A DNA stretch of 64,000 nucleotides from Pantoea eucrina. GTDB taxonomy: Bacteria > Pseudomonadota > Gammaproteobacteria > Enterobacterales > Enterobacteriaceae. A model generated the notes under the pieces. That model did not search any database. It had not been told where the DNA came from and saw only the letters and a program-made list of their open reading frames with translations. Below, in pieces: positions 17,528 through 30,445 of this stretch; positions within the stretch are counted from its first letter, which is position 1; the number at the start of each line of letters is the position of its first letter. The position numbers were made by a program, and so were the translations under genes. The stretch is from assembly GCF_001691555.1 (NCBI RefSeq), contig NZ_MAYN01000004.1, forward strand, positions 124,001-188,000, given 5' to 3'.

Positions 17528-18141
17528 TGTACAGCGTCCTTGTAAGCAGCAATAAATGCGCGGGCCTTCTCTGCCGTGCGTGACAGCGGCTGGCCGGCGC
17601 GATAGAGATCGCTGCCCAGACCGGCGCCGATGCAGCCTGCAGCCATAAATTCATGCAGATTTTCTGGTGTGACGCCGCCAACGGCAAACACCGGTACTTC
17701 CGGCGGCAGGACTGCTTTCAGCGCTTTGATATAGCCGGGGCCAAAGGCTGAAGAGGGAAAAATTTTCAGCGCCTGTGCGCCCGCTTTTAAAGCGGTAAAA
17801 GCTTCTGAAGCGGTAGCACAACCGGCCGCAACCATCATGCCCTGCGCGACCGCCTGGCGAATCACGGCCGCATCCGTATTAGGCGTAACCACCAGTTTAC
17901 TGTTCAGCGTTGCCAGCGTGTCGACCTGCGCCGTTTCCAGCACCGTTCCGGCACCAATCAGCGCGTTATCGCCAAACTTTGCCACCATCGCCCCAATGCT
18001 TTGCGCCCAGTCGGGCGAATTCAGCGGGATCTCAATGGCATCAAAGCCAGCGTCAATGAGCGCACCAACATGTGCTTCAGCTTCATCCGGTGTAATGCCG
18101 CGCAGAATGGCAATCAGCGGCAGTTTAGTGGGCCAGGACAT
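17524..18141 (-). CDS. dgoA: 2-dehydro-3-deoxy-6-phosphogalactonate aldolase DgoA
   Basis: DgoA splits 2-keto-3-deoxy-6-phosphogalactonate into pyruvate and glyceraldehyde 3-phosphate. The 205-residue KDPG-aldolase-family protein shows [15 protein letters not shown], the Glu block [19 protein letters not shown], and the Schiff-base Lys in [20 protein letters not shown], followed by [10 protein letters not shown]. The ATG at 18141, with GAGGAG 8 nt upstream, is preferred over the TTG two codons earlier. It overlaps the end of dgoK by 17 bp. Confidence 0.96.
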   Translation of the reverse strand: MSWPTKLPLIAILRGITPDEAEAHVGALIDAGFDAIEIPLNSPDWAQSIGAMVAKFGDNALIGAGTVLETAQVDTLATLNSKLVVTPNTDAAVIRQAVAQGMMVAAGCATASEAFTALKAGAQALKIFPSSAFGPGYIKALKAVLPPEVPVFAVGGVTPENLHEFMAAGCIGAGLGSDLYRAGQPLSRTAEKARAFIAAYKDAVQ

Positions 18142-19003
18142 TCGCAATACTCCTCATTCCATGCTGGAATGCAACATCGCCTTCCAGCGTAACTGAATCC
18201 CGGTTAATAAAAGTCAGCGCCTGCTGGTAGCGCTGCGCCAGTGCATGACCGCCAATGATGGCGATCGGTTGTGGTGACGATGCCATTTGCTGCGTCATCA
18301 GCGCCACTTCATGGCCAATCAACAGGCCGGAAAGAAATTCGCTCACATGCCGGCGATCGCGTGCGCCCAGCACATGCGCCGCACGGACTTCAAACAGGCG
18401 GGCGATAACAGACGCATCCTGACATCCTCTTTCCACTCCCTGCATAAATGCCGCCTGGCAGGTCTCCTGCCCGGGCAGACCGGCACCAATCAGCGACTGC
18501 AGCAGCAGCAAATGGTGCAGCTCGCCGGTCATTACCGTACGAAAATCAAGCACCCGATCCTGTTCCAGCTGAACCCATTTGGCATGCGTGCCAGGCATAA
18601 CGCACAGCGGCACCCGCTGCAGCGTTAGCGCCCCCAGCAGCTGCGTCTCTTCACCGCGCATCACGTTATAGTTATCATCACGTTCAACGCTCAGTCCCGG
18701 CACAATCCACGCTTTTTGCTCCACACACGTCAGATGATCGTGCAGCGCATTCAGGCTGGCCGGACAGGGCAGATAGGGAACGGACAGCCAGCCGGCATTA
18801 CTGCCGACCATGCCAGCCATAATGACCGGCACCTCATCAACGGGCCAGCCGGCAGTGATGCTGGCAAAAACCTGCGCTGGCGTCTGGTCGCCGAGGCGCG
18901 TGATGCCGGCGGGCGAACGGCGCTCATCAACGCAGACGCCCTGCTGATAGTGCCAGGCGCGCAAATTTGTTGAGCCCCAGTCAATAGCGATATAGCTGGT
19001 CAC
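18125..19003 (-). CDS. dgoK: 2-dehydro-3-deoxygalactonokinase DgoK
   Basis: DgoK phosphorylates 2-keto-3-deoxygalactonate. The 292-residue protein belongs to the ASKHA-fold DgoK family: the N-terminal phosphate-binding loop YIAIDWGSTNLRAW, the MAGMVGSNAGW segment, VMPGTHAKWVQLEQDRV, and the C-terminal IAIIGGHALAQRY. Its start overlaps the dgoR stop by 4 bp (ATGA), giving tight coupling within dgoR-dgoK-dgoA-dgoD. Confidence 0.95.
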   Translation of the reverse strand: MTSYIAIDWGSTNLRAWHYQQGVCVDERRSPAGITRLGDQTPAQVFASITAGWPVDEVPVIMAGMVGSNAGWLSVPYLPCPASLNALHDHLTCVEQKAWIVPGLSVERDDNYNVMRGEETQLLGALTLQRVPLCVMPGTHAKWVQLEQDRVLDFRTVMTGELHHLLLLQSLIGAGLPGQETCQAAFMQGVERGCQDASVIARLFEVRAAHVLGARDRRHVSEFLSGLLIGHEVALMTQQMASSPQPIAIIGGHALAQRYQQALTFINRDSVTLEGDVAFQHGMRSIANVLAH

Positions 19004-19698
19004 AAAATGTCTCTCAGTCGGGCCGTGGAGCTGGCAATCATTGCTTTTGCTGCACGTTCCGCGGCATCGCCATCCTGATGGCGAATCGCGTCGTACAGCG
19101 CTTTATGTTCAGCTAATGTGCGCGGCATGTTGCCGGCGTCCGCCATGTACGTTTGCGCAAACACCGCTTTCTGCAGCTGGCTTATCGCCACGTTGAGCTG
19201 CTGCAGCACCGGATTATGTACAGACCCCATCACTGCTTCGTGATAGCGAATATCAGCGTCGTTAAATGCTTCGCGATCGAGATGGTTGGCTACCATATCG
19301 TTATAAGCCTGTTCAATAGCGGCCAGATCGGTAGAGGTCGCCCGCTCGGCTGACCAGCGCGCAATCTGCGGTTCCACCAGCACACGCACTTCGTTCATGG
19401 CGGCAATCAGGCGCGGATCCTGATCGTGCGCCAGCGCCCACTGCAGTACATCGCTATCGAGATAATTCCACTGATTGCGTGACGTTACGAACGCACCACG
19501 ATAGCGCTTCATCTCCATCAGGCGCTTTGCGATCAGCGCACGATAAACCTCGCGGATTATGTTGCGCGATGTCCCGAATTGTTCGCACAGCTCTGCTTCT
19601 GCAGGCAGCGCCGCGCCCGGTACATATTTTCCGGCGACGATCTCTTCACCCAGCGTATGGATGATGCGCTCTGTTTTACTCAGCGGTTGTTGTGTCAT
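19000..19698 (-). CDS. dgoR: GntR/FadR-family repressor DgoR
   Basis: DgoR represses the dgo operon and releases DNA when D-galactonate is present. The 232-residue protein has a winged helix (IVAGKYVPGAALPAEAELCEQFGTSRNIIREVYRALIAKRLMEMKRYRGAFV) and an FCD effector domain with the metal-binding Asp/His pattern DADIRYHEAVMGSVHNPVLQQL and EHKALYDAIRHQDGDAAE. It is the first gene of the operon. A double GTnnnAC-type operator lies about 90-120 bp upstream. Confidence 0.95.
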   Translation of the reverse strand: MTQQPLSKTERIIHTLGEEIVAGKYVPGAALPAEAELCEQFGTSRNIIREVYRALIAKRLMEMKRYRGAFVTSRNQWNYLDSDVLQWALAHDQDPRLIAAMNEVRVLVEPQIARWSAERATSTDLAAIEQAYNDMVANHLDREAFNDADIRYHEAVMGSVHNPVLQQLNVAISQLQKAVFAQTYMADAGNMPRTLAEHKALYDAIRHQDGDAAERAAKAMIASSTARLRDIL

Positions 19699-19785
19699 AG
19701 GGGTCCGGTATATGCAGGGGGTCAGCCCGTCAGATTACTGCGTTCCTGGTATGAAACCTAACGGCTGCCTGAGCCACTGCGGAAG

Positions 19786-19819
19786 ATTGTAGTACTATAT
19801 ATGTTTCTCGTACTACAAT
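19786..19819. promoter_or_regulatory. Double operator of the dgo operon (DgoR sites)
   Basis: ATTGTAGTAC (19786-19795) and GTACTACAAT (19810-19819) are perfect 10-bp inverted arms separated by 14 A+T-rich bases. Each arm holds a GT-AGT-AC or GT-ACT-AC core, the half pattern GTnnnAC bound by FadR-type GntR regulators. The spacer contains TATATA on the dgoR strand, so a bound repressor would cover the likely -10 region. Confidence 0.75.
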
Positions 19820-20102
19820 TCAGATCACAAAACAGACAATCAGGCGGATTTTACCGTTGTGGATACGGCGCAGGGTCAGAAAGGAGAGTCAGCACGCCGG
19901 GAACGGCAACACCCGCTCCTGCGGGCTCTGGCAGGCGGTCTTCCTGCCGGATCATCATTACCTGTATGGAGGTGCGTTTTTAATTACGGCAATGAAGAAG
20001 CCTGAAGGACGCGAAAGCGTGCATGGCCTGCAGCAGCCTTCGCGCTATAGATGCAAAGCGGCGAGGTAATTATCTGTAAGAGTTTCGCAGCCCGTCGGGC
20101 CG
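19820..20102. other. Non-coding stretch between the dgo operator and the yidA terminator
   Basis: No gene of credible length or composition is seen. Several short open frames occur but have no ribosome-binding site or recognisable protein. The region holds small GC-rich inverted repeats (around 19925-19965, containing GGCAGG and CCTGCC). It may carry upstream promoter or leader elements of dgoR; nothing specific can be named. Confidence 0.5.
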
Positions 20103-20127
20103 CAAAAAAGCAGCACAAATGCTGCTT
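20103..20127 (-). terminator. Rho-independent terminator of yidA
   Basis: AAGCAGCA (20108-20115) pairs with TGCTGCTT (20120-20127) around a CAAA loop. On the minus strand the hairpin runs into a U tract (A run at 20104-20109), 28 bp after the yidA stop codon. Confidence 0.8.
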
Positions 20128-20154
20128 GCCGGAAATCACATAAACCTGATGCTG

Positions 20155-20964
20155 TTACAGCACCAGCTCTTCGATAACGTGCGCTACGCCATCTTCCCTG
20201 TTACTTTTGGTCACAAACTGCGCGATTTTTTTCACTGACTCAATGGCATTGCCCATCGCCACGCCGGTGCCGGCATATTCAATCATCGCCAGATCGTTCT
20301 CCTGATCGCCAATCGCCATCACCTCTGACTGCTGCAGGCCCAGTTTTTCCGCCAGCATCTTCACGCCATAGCCTTTGTTCACCAGCGGGTTAAGGATTTC
20401 CAGAAAATAAGGCGCGCTTTTCAGCACGGTGTAGCTGTCGCGCATGTTCGCCGGCAGCCCGGAGATCGCTTTATCCAGCAGCGCCGGTTTATCGATCATC
20501 ATAATTTTCGGGAAGCGCGTCGCCGGATCCATCTCATCAACCGCGCGATAGCGCACCGGAATACCGGTCAGGCTGGCTTCATGAATGGTGTATTCGCTGA
20601 TGTCTTTATTAGGCGTATAGAGGAAAGATTTGTCGAATGCCTGAAAATGCACGCCGAGTTCACGCGCCAGCTGCTCAAGATAGAGGTAATCGTCAAAGCT
20701 CAGCGTTTTCTCGGCAACCACTTCGCCGCTGTCAGCGCGGTGCGCCAGCGCGCCGTTGTTGCTGATGCAGTACTGACCCGGCTGGCGCAGATCCAGCTCT
20801 GTCAGATAGCGCTCAACGCCGACAAACGGACGGCCGGTTGCCAGCACAATCGACACGCCTTTATCGCGCGCCCGCCCGATGGCTGCTTTTACCGCCGGAG
20901 TAATTTCATGCTGCGGATTCAGCAGCGTGCCGTCCATATCGATCGCAATCAGTTTTATCGCCAT
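20155..20964 (-). CDS. yidA: Sugar phosphatase YidA (HAD superfamily, Cof type)
   Basis: YidA is a promiscuous sugar-phosphate phosphatase. The 269-residue protein shows the HAD nucleophile motif IAIDMDGTLLNP (Asp8 and Asp10), motif II VLATGRPF, a large C2 cap, and the C-terminal GYGVKMLAEKLGL with GDQENDLAMIEYAGTGVAMGNA. It precedes gyrB in the same direction as in E. coli, but no yidB gene is found between them. Confidence 0.95.
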   Translation of the reverse strand: MAIKLIAIDMDGTLLNPQHEITPAVKAAIGRARDKGVSIVLATGRPFVGVERYLTELDLRQPGQYCISNNGALAHRADSGEVVAEKTLSFDDYLYLEQLARELGVHFQAFDKSFLYTPNKDISEYTIHEASLTGIPVRYRAVDEMDPATRFPKIMMIDKPALLDKAISGLPANMRDSYTVLKSAPYFLEILNPLVNKGYGVKMLAEKLGLQQSEVMAIGDQENDLAMIEYAGTGVAMGNAIESVKKIAQFVTKSNREDGVAHVIEELVL

Positions 20965-21121
20965 AACGTCCTCGGTTAATTCAGTGTCTGGCTTTAATGC
21001 TAGCGCGATTCAGCTCTCATTGACCAGTTTATCGGCGCAGCGGATCGCAGATGCGGTGGGCGGCAGGCTGAGCCTGGTGGTTGAGATGCCGGATGGTGCA
21101 GGAGAAAGGACTTTGCGGATA

Positions 21122-21148
21122 TAAAAAACCCCTCCCGGGCGGGAGGGG
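21122..21148 (-). terminator. Rho-independent terminator of gyrB
   Basis: CCCCTCCC (21129-21136) pairs perfectly with GGGAGGGG (21141-21148) around a GGGC loop. On the minus strand it is followed by six U residues. It lies 10 bp past the gyrB stop. Confidence 0.9.
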
Positions 21149-21158
21149 TCAGAGCGTA

Positions 21159-24673
<3,515 letters not shown>

Positions 24674-24762
24674 GAACGAATCCAGCCAGAAGGGAATAGC
24701 CTAACGTTAACAATGCGGGCCGTTGGCGGCGCAGGCAGTCTGGTCACGGCCAGCGCGCAGAT

Positions 24763-24792
24763 CCTGGGAGCATACTGAAGTATGTGACCAGG
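24763..24792. repeat. 30-bp imperfect palindrome between dnaN and recF
   Basis: CCTGG-gag-CATACT-ga-AGTATG-tga-CCAGG folds into two stems separated by a 3-nt internal loop. Further symmetry is visible outside it (CTGGTCAC at 24740-24747 against GTGACCAG at 24784-24791). The element resembles a dispersed intergenic palindrome of Enterobacterales with a GGGAGCATA...TATGTGACC core, recalled by eye. It breaks the usually tight dnaN-recF junction. Confidence 0.6.
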
Positions 24793-24845
24793 GGCGAGCA
24801 CTGCCCGGGACCAGAATGGCAAGTAAGCCAGGCCGATATTTTCTG

Positions 24846-25946
24846 CTACAAGCGCATCGGCATGACGACGTATGCCGCAGCTGGACTGGCTACGTCTTCA
24901 ATCTGTACGCTGGACACAGAGTCGGTGAGCAGCAGACGGACGTTCTCACACTTCAGCGCATTCAGCACATCCAGTACGTAACTGACGTTGAAGCCAATCT
25001 CCAGCTCGGTGCCGCTGTAAGAGACATCCAGCATCTCTTCTGCCTCTTCCTGCTCCGGATTGTTTGCCGTGATTTTCAGCTGATTTTCGGTGATATAGAT
25101 GCGTACGCCGCGGAATTTTTCATTAGATAAAATGGCCGCACGGGCAAACGCCTGCTTGAGCAGATCGCAGCCCGCCTCCAGCGCCTTGTCCGGATTTTTT
25201 GGCAGCACGCGCCGGTAATCAGGAAAACGACCATCCACCAGCTTAGAGGTAAAGATGAAATCGCCGACGTGCGCCCGGATGTTACTGCTGCCAATCTGCA
25301 CGCGCAGCGGGTTCTCGCCCCCGTCCAGCAGCCGAACCAGCTCAATCACCCCTTTACGCGGTACGATTACAGAGTGGTCTGGCAGCGCCTGGCCAATCGG
25401 CATGGCGCAGACCGCCAGACGGTGGCCGTCAGTGGCGACGGTACGCAGCTCTTCACCTTCGGTTTCAAACAGCATACCGTTGAGATAGTAGCGTACATCC
25501 TGATGCGCCATTGAAAACTGCGTGGCTTCAATCAGCCGTTTCAGCGTGGCCTGCGGCAGCGTAAATTCAACTTCGCTTTGCCAGTCATCCAGGTTGGGAA
25601 AATCGCTGGCGGGCAGCGTTGACAGCGAAAAACGACTGCGCCCGGAACGCACCAGCATGCGATCGCCTTCCAGCATAACGCTGATTTCAGCGCCTTCCGG
25701 CAGGCCGCGGCAGATATCAAGGAATTTGCGCGCCGGCACCGTGGTTGCACCCGGCTCGTGAGCCTGATTCAGCGCCACGCGTGCCACCATTTCCATTTCC
25801 AGATCGGTTCCGGTCAGCAGCAACGATCCTTCATTTACCTGCAGCAGCAAATTTCCGAGGATCGGCAGCGTCGGACGTCCGCCAAGCGGACCACTTACCT
25901 GTTGCAGGGGCTTCAGCAACTGCTCACGTTCAACAATAAATTTCAT
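24846..25946 (-). CDS. dnaN: DNA polymerase III beta sliding clamp
   Basis: DnaN forms the ring-shaped processivity clamp. The 366-residue length is standard. It begins MKFIVEREQLLKPLQQVSGPLGGRPTLPILGNLLLQV and ends ASPAAAYVVMPMRL, the conserved MPMRL terminus of the hydrophobic cleft that binds clamp partners. Only 5 bp separate it from the dnaA stop, so dnaA-dnaN are cotranscribed. Confidence 0.98.
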   Translation of the reverse strand: MKFIVEREQLLKPLQQVSGPLGGRPTLPILGNLLLQVNEGSLLLTGTDLEMEMVARVALNQAHEPGATTVPARKFLDICRGLPEGAEISVMLEGDRMLVRSGRSRFSLSTLPASDFPNLDDWQSEVEFTLPQATLKRLIEATQFSMAHQDVRYYLNGMLFETEGEELRTVATDGHRLAVCAMPIGQALPDHSVIVPRKGVIELVRLLDGGENPLRVQIGSSNIRAHVGDFIFTSKLVDGRFPDYRRVLPKNPDKALEAGCDLLKQAFARAAILSNEKFRGVRIYITENQLKITANNPEQEEAEEMLDVSYSGTELEIGFNVSYVLDVLNALKCENVRLLLTDSVSSVQIEDVASPAAAYVVMPMRL

Positions 25947-25951
25947 ATGCG

Positions 25952-27355
25952 TCAGGAAGATAATGTTCGGATAAGGTTAGAGAAATCTTCTTTGATGTCG
26001 TGGCTCTCTTCACGCAGCTGCTCTATTTTACGGCAGGCGTGCAGCACGGTGGTATGGTCACGGCCACCAAACGCATCGCCAATCTCTGGCAGACTATGGT
26101 TGGTCAGCTCTTTTGCCATCGCCATCGCCATTTGACGCGGCCGCGCCACAGAGCGCGACCGGCGTTTCGACAGCAAATCCGCCACTTTGATTTTGTAATA
26201 TTCCGCTACGGTTTTCTGAATGTTGTCGATGGTAACCAGCTTCTCCTGCAGCGCCAGCAAATCACGCAGCGCTTCACGCACGAAGTCGATAGTAATGGCG
26301 CGTCCGGTAAAGTTGGCATTTGCGATCACGCGGTTCAGCGCGCCTTCAAGCTCACGCACGTTGGAACGCAGACGCTTGGCAATAAAGAAAGCGACTTCAC
26401 CCGGCAGGCGGATGTCATTCTCATCCGCTTTTTTCATCAGAATAGCCACGCGCGTTTCCAGCTCAGGCGGCTCGATGGCGACAGTCAGCCCCCAGCCGAA
26501 GCGCGACTTCAGACGATCTTCCACGCCGTTAATCTCTTTAGGATAACGGTCAGAGGTGAGAATGATCTGCTGATTGCCTTCCAGCAGCGCGTTGAAGGTG
26601 TGAAAAAACTCCTCCTGCGAGCGCTCTTTATTGGCAAAGAACTGGATATCATCGATCAGCAGTGCGTCCACAGAACGATAGTAGCGTTTGAACTCTTCAA
26701 TCGCATTGTTCTGCAGCGCTTTTACCATGTCCTGCACAAAGCGCTCAGAGTGCATGTAGACCACTTTGGCGTTGGGCTTGCGGGCAATAATGCCATTCCC
26801 TACCGCGTGCAGCAGGTGCGTTTTACCCAGGCCTGTGCCGCCATACAGGAATAACGGGTTATAGGCCCCACCGGGGTTATCAGCCACCTGACGTGCCGCC
26901 GCGCGCGCCAGCTGGTTCGATTTACCCTCAACAAAGTTGTCGAAGTTATGGCGGTTGTTCACATTCGAACGATACGTCACATCTGCAGGTGCCGGTACGG
27001 AATCCCAGCTCGGACGCAGCAGCTGTGCCGGTGCCGGGCGGGTTTCCACCGGCGCCGGCGCACTGACGGTACTGGTCATCACCGGCTGCGCAGCGGCAAC
27101 CTGAGCCACAGGACGCGTGCCCACTTCAAATCGCAGCAACGGCACATTTGCGCCGCAGAATTCGTTCAGCAGCCCGTTAATACTGTTGAGATATTTATCC
27201 CGAACCCAGTCGAGTACAAACCGATTTGGTGCATACAAGGCCAGCGTATTGTCGTTTAACTCAGCCTGCAGTGGACGGATCCACATGCTGAATTCGGTGG
27301 CAGGTAATTCATCCTGCAAACGGGCAAGACACTGTTGCCAAAGCGTAAGTGACAC
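25952..27355 (-). CDS. dnaA: Chromosomal replication initiator DnaA
   Basis: DnaA opens oriC and loads DnaB-DnaC. The 467-residue protein has domain I ([32 protein letters not shown]), a proline-rich linker (about 85-130), the AAA+ core with Walker [11 protein letters not shown] and Walker [10 protein letters not shown], and the DNA-binding helix-turn-helix with [15 protein letters not shown]. The start is a GTG at 27355 with GGAG 6 nt upstream, as in E. coli. A second in-frame GTG at 27367 overlaps the ribosome-binding site and is unlikely. Confidence 0.98.
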   Translation of the reverse strand: MSLTLWQQCLARLQDELPATEFSMWIRPLQAELNDNTLALYAPNRFVLDWVRDKYLNSINGLLNEFCGANVPLLRFEVGTRPVAQVAAAQPVMTSTVSAPAPVETRPAPAQLLRPSWDSVPAPADVTYRSNVNNRHNFDNFVEGKSNQLARAAARQVADNPGGAYNPLFLYGGTGLGKTHLLHAVGNGIIARKPNAKVVYMHSERFVQDMVKALQNNAIEEFKRYYRSVDALLIDDIQFFANKERSQEEFFHTFNALLEGNQQIILTSDRYPKEINGVEDRLKSRFGWGLTVAIEPPELETRVAILMKKADENDIRLPGEVAFFIAKRLRSNVRELEGALNRVIANANFTGRAITIDFVREALRDLLALQEKLVTIDNIQKTVAEYYKIKVADLLSKRRSRSVARPRQMAMAMAKELTNHSLPEIGDAFGGRDHTTVLHACRKIEQLREESHDIKEDFSNLIRTLSS

Positions 27356-28095
<740 letters not shown>

Positions 28096-28110
28096 TAAAA
28101 GCTAACCCTC

Positions 28111-28470
28111 GTGGTTCAGCTCGCATTTCCCAGGGAGTTACGTTTGTTAACTCCCGCTCATTTCACTTTCGTCTTCCAGCAACCTCTTCGGGCTGGCACG
28201 CCGCAAATCACCATCCTCGGCCGCCGCAATTCGCTGGGGCATCCCCGCATCGGTCTTACCGTCGCTAAAAAACATGTAAAGCGCGCGCATGAACGCAACC
28301 GGATCAAGCGATTGACCCGCGAAAGTTTTCGTCTGCGTCAGCATGAACTGCCTGCGATGGATTTTGTTATTGTTGCGAAAAAAGGGATTGCCGACCTCGA
28401 TAACCGGGCACTGATGGAAGCGTTGGAGAAACTATGGCGTCGTCACTGTCGCCTGGCTCGCGGCTCCTGA
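28111..28470 (+). CDS. rnpA: Ribonuclease P protein component
   Basis: RnpA assists the RNA subunit of RNase P in cutting tRNA 5' leaders. The 119-residue basic protein starts at a GTG ([25 protein letters not shown]) and has the RNA-binding RNR block [18 protein letters not shown]. The GTG start is the same as in E. coli. The 3' end overlaps yidD by 37 bp. Confidence 0.97.
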   Translation: MVQLAFPRELRLLTPAHFTFVFQQPLRAGTPQITILGRRNSLGHPRIGLTVAKKHVKRAHERNRIKRLTRESFRLRQHELPAMDFVIVAKKGIADLDNRALMEALEKLWRRHCRLARGS

Positions 28471-28691
28471 TCGCCCTGATACGCGTCTATCAACGCGCTA
28501 TCAGCCCTCTGCTGGGACCTCATTGCCGGTTCCATCCCACCTGTTCGCAGTACGGGATTGAGGCCCTGCGCCGTTTCGGCGTGATAAAAGGCAGTTGGTT
28601 GACGATTAAACGCGTATTAAAATGCCACCCCTTGAACCCGGGTGGCGACGATCCTGTGCCGCCAAAAACCTTTGATACCAGAGAACATTAA
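28434..28691 (+). CDS. yidD: Membrane protein insertion efficiency factor YidD
   Basis: YidD helps YidC insert membrane proteins. The 85-residue protein has an amphipathic N-terminal helix ([19 protein letters not shown]) and the conserved cysteine block [15 protein letters not shown], followed by [17 protein letters not shown]. It overlaps rnpA by 37 bp in another frame and ends 2 bp before yidC, the standard arrangement. Confidence 0.96.
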   Translation: MASSLSPGSRLLIALIRVYQRAISPLLGPHCRFHPTCSQYGIEALRRFGVIKGSWLTIKRVLKCHPLNPGGDDPVPPKTFDTREH

Positions 28692-28693
28692 CG

Positions 28694-30340
28694 ATGGATT
28701 CGCAACGCAATCTTTTTCTCATCGCTTTTCTGTTCGTGTCTTTTATGATCTGGCAAGCCTGGCAGACGGACCACGCTCCGCAGCCACAGCAGACCCAGAC
28801 CACGCAGAACACAAGCAGCGCAGCGGGTGATGCCGCCACTTCCGGCGTGCCGGCCAGCGGTCAGGGCAAAACGATCACCGTTAAAACTGACGTCCTGTCA
28901 CTTAATATCAACACGCGCGGTGGTGATATTGAACAGGCTCAGCTGCTGACCTACCCGGATAAGCTCGGCTCCGACGCCCCATTCCAGCTGCTGGAAACCA
29001 CGCCGGCATTTGTTTATCAGGCGCAGAGCGGCCTGACCGGTCGTAACGGCCCGGATAACCCGAACAATGGCGCGCGTCCACTCTATACTGCCGCACAGGA
29101 TAGCTTTGACATGGCCGATGGCCAGACTGAACTGCGTGTGCCGCTGAGCTGGACCGGCGAAAACGGTGTGGTTTATACCAAAACCTTCATCTTTAAGCGT
29201 GGCGAGTTTGCGGTTAACGTTGACTACAACATCAATAACACCTCACAGCAGCCGCTGGAAGTGGCGATGTTTGGTCAGCTGAAGCAGACCATCGACCTGC
29301 CTAAACATCGCGATACGGGCAGCAACAACTTTGCGCTGCACACCTTCCGCGGTGCCGCCTACTCCACCAGCGATGCGAAATATGAGAAATATAAGTTCGA
29401 TACCATCGCTGATAACGAAAACCTGAGCACCACCACCAGCAACGGCTGGGTCGCGATGCTGCAGCAGTATTTCGCCACGGCATGGGTGCCGCGTACACAG
29501 GGCAACAACACCCTGTATACCAGCAACCTCGGCAACGGTGTGGCGGCGATTGGCTATAAGTCAGCGCCGGTTACGGTTGGTGCAGGTGCACAGCAGACGC
29601 TGGGCGCAACGCTGTGGGTCGGCCCGGAAATTCAGGATAAGATGGCTGCCATTGCGCCGCACCTTGACCTGACCGTGGATTACGGCTGGCTGTGGTTTAT
29701 CTCTCAGCCGCTGTTCAAGCTGCTGAAGTTCCTGCACAGCTTTATCGGTAACTGGGGCTTCTCCATTATCGTCATCACCTTCATCGTGCGCGGCATCATG
29801 TACCCGCTGACCAAAGCGCAGTACACCTCGATGGCCAAGATGCGCATGCTGCAGCCGAAGATTCAGGCGATGCGTGAGCGTCTGGGCGATGACAAGCAGA
29901 AGCAGAGCCAGGAAATGATGGCGCTCTACAAAGCGGAAAAAGTGAATCCGCTGGGTGGCTGTCTGCCGCTGGTTATTCAGATGCCAATCTTCCTGGCACT
30001 CTACTATATGCTGTCTGGCTCGGTAGAACTGCGCCACGCGCCGTTTGTACTGTGGATCCATGACCTCTCTGCGCAGGACCCGTACTACATTCTGCCGGTG
30101 CTGATGGGGATCACCATGTTCTTCATCCAGAAGATGTCACCGACCACCGTGACCGATCCTATGCAGCAGAAGATCATGACCTATATGCCGGTGATCTTCA
30201 CCGTCTTCTTCCTGTGGTTCCCGGCGGGTCTGGTGCTGTACTACATCGTCAGCAACCTGGTCACCATTCTCCAGCAGCAGCTGATTTACCGCGGCCTGGA
30301 AAAACGGGGCCTGCATAGCCGCGACAAGAAGAAAGCGTAA
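28694..30340 (+). CDS. yidC: Membrane protein insertase YidC
   Basis: YidC inserts and folds inner-membrane proteins, alone or with Sec. The 548-residue protein begins [23 protein letters not shown], a membrane anchor, then a Gln/Thr-rich linker (about 24-50), the large periplasmic domain (to about 340) and the five-segment insertase core with [31 protein letters not shown]. The hydrophilic-groove Arg lies in [15 protein letters not shown]. Its positively charged tail SRDKKKA would contact ribosomes. Confidence 0.98.
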   Translation: MDSQRNLFLIAFLFVSFMIWQAWQTDHAPQPQQTQTTQNTSSAAGDAATSGVPASGQGKTITVKTDVLSLNINTRGGDIEQAQLLTYPDKLGSDAPFQLLETTPAFVYQAQSGLTGRNGPDNPNNGARPLYTAAQDSFDMADGQTELRVPLSWTGENGVVYTKTFIFKRGEFAVNVDYNINNTSQQPLEVAMFGQLKQTIDLPKHRDTGSNNFALHTFRGAAYSTSDAKYEKYKFDTIADNENLSTTTSNGWVAMLQQYFATAWVPRTQGNNTLYTSNLGNGVAAIGYKSAPVTVGAGAQQTLGATLWVGPEIQDKMAAIAPHLDLTVDYGWLWFISQPLFKLLKFLHSFIGNWGFSIIVITFIVRGIMYPLTKAQYTSMAKMRMLQPKIQAMRERLGDDKQKQSQEMMALYKAEKVNPLGGCLPLVIQMPIFLALYYMLSGSVELRHAPFVLWIHDLSAQDPYYILPVLMGITMFFIQKMSPTTVTDPMQQKIMTYMPVIFTVFFLWFPAGLVLYYIVSNLVTILQQQLIYRGLEKRGLHSRDKKKA

Positions 30341-30364
30341 CCTTCAGCCCGGCTGAGCAACAGG

Positions 30365-30370
30365 TATAAT
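30365..30370 (+). promoter_or_regulatory. Perfect -10 TATAAT upstream of mnmE
   Basis: TATAAT lies 25 bp after the yidC stop, with a weak -35 candidate TTCAGC (30343-30348) at 16 bp. It could start mnmE transcripts. The predicted start would fall inside the following hairpin, so the two signals overlap. Confidence 0.35.
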
Positions 30371-30373
30371 CAA

Positions 30374-30404
30374 GGGGCGGCATTTATGTCGCCCTGTTTT
30401 TTTT
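30374..30404 (+). terminator. Terminator-like hairpin after yidC, also a solo copy of the 35.7-kb repeat
   Basis: GGGCGGCA and TGTCGCCC (30375-30394) pair with one G-U and are followed by eight T residues, a good plus-strand terminator. The complement of 30374-30396 differs from 35985-36007 in the repeat array at only one of 23 positions, so it also belongs to that repeat family. Confidence 0.65.
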
Positions 30405-30445
30405 CTATTTTTTCAGCCCGGCACAGCGCGGGCAAGAGGACGATC

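Noticed and set aside
19801-20069. Small genes between dgoR and yidA
   Set aside because: The short frames overlap the operator or lack ribosome-binding sites and resemble no known protein.
24723-25130. 135-codon plus-strand frame across the dnaN-recF gap
   Set aside because: Most of it is antisense to the 3' end of dnaN, and the rest covers the palindrome. No ribosome-binding site was seen.
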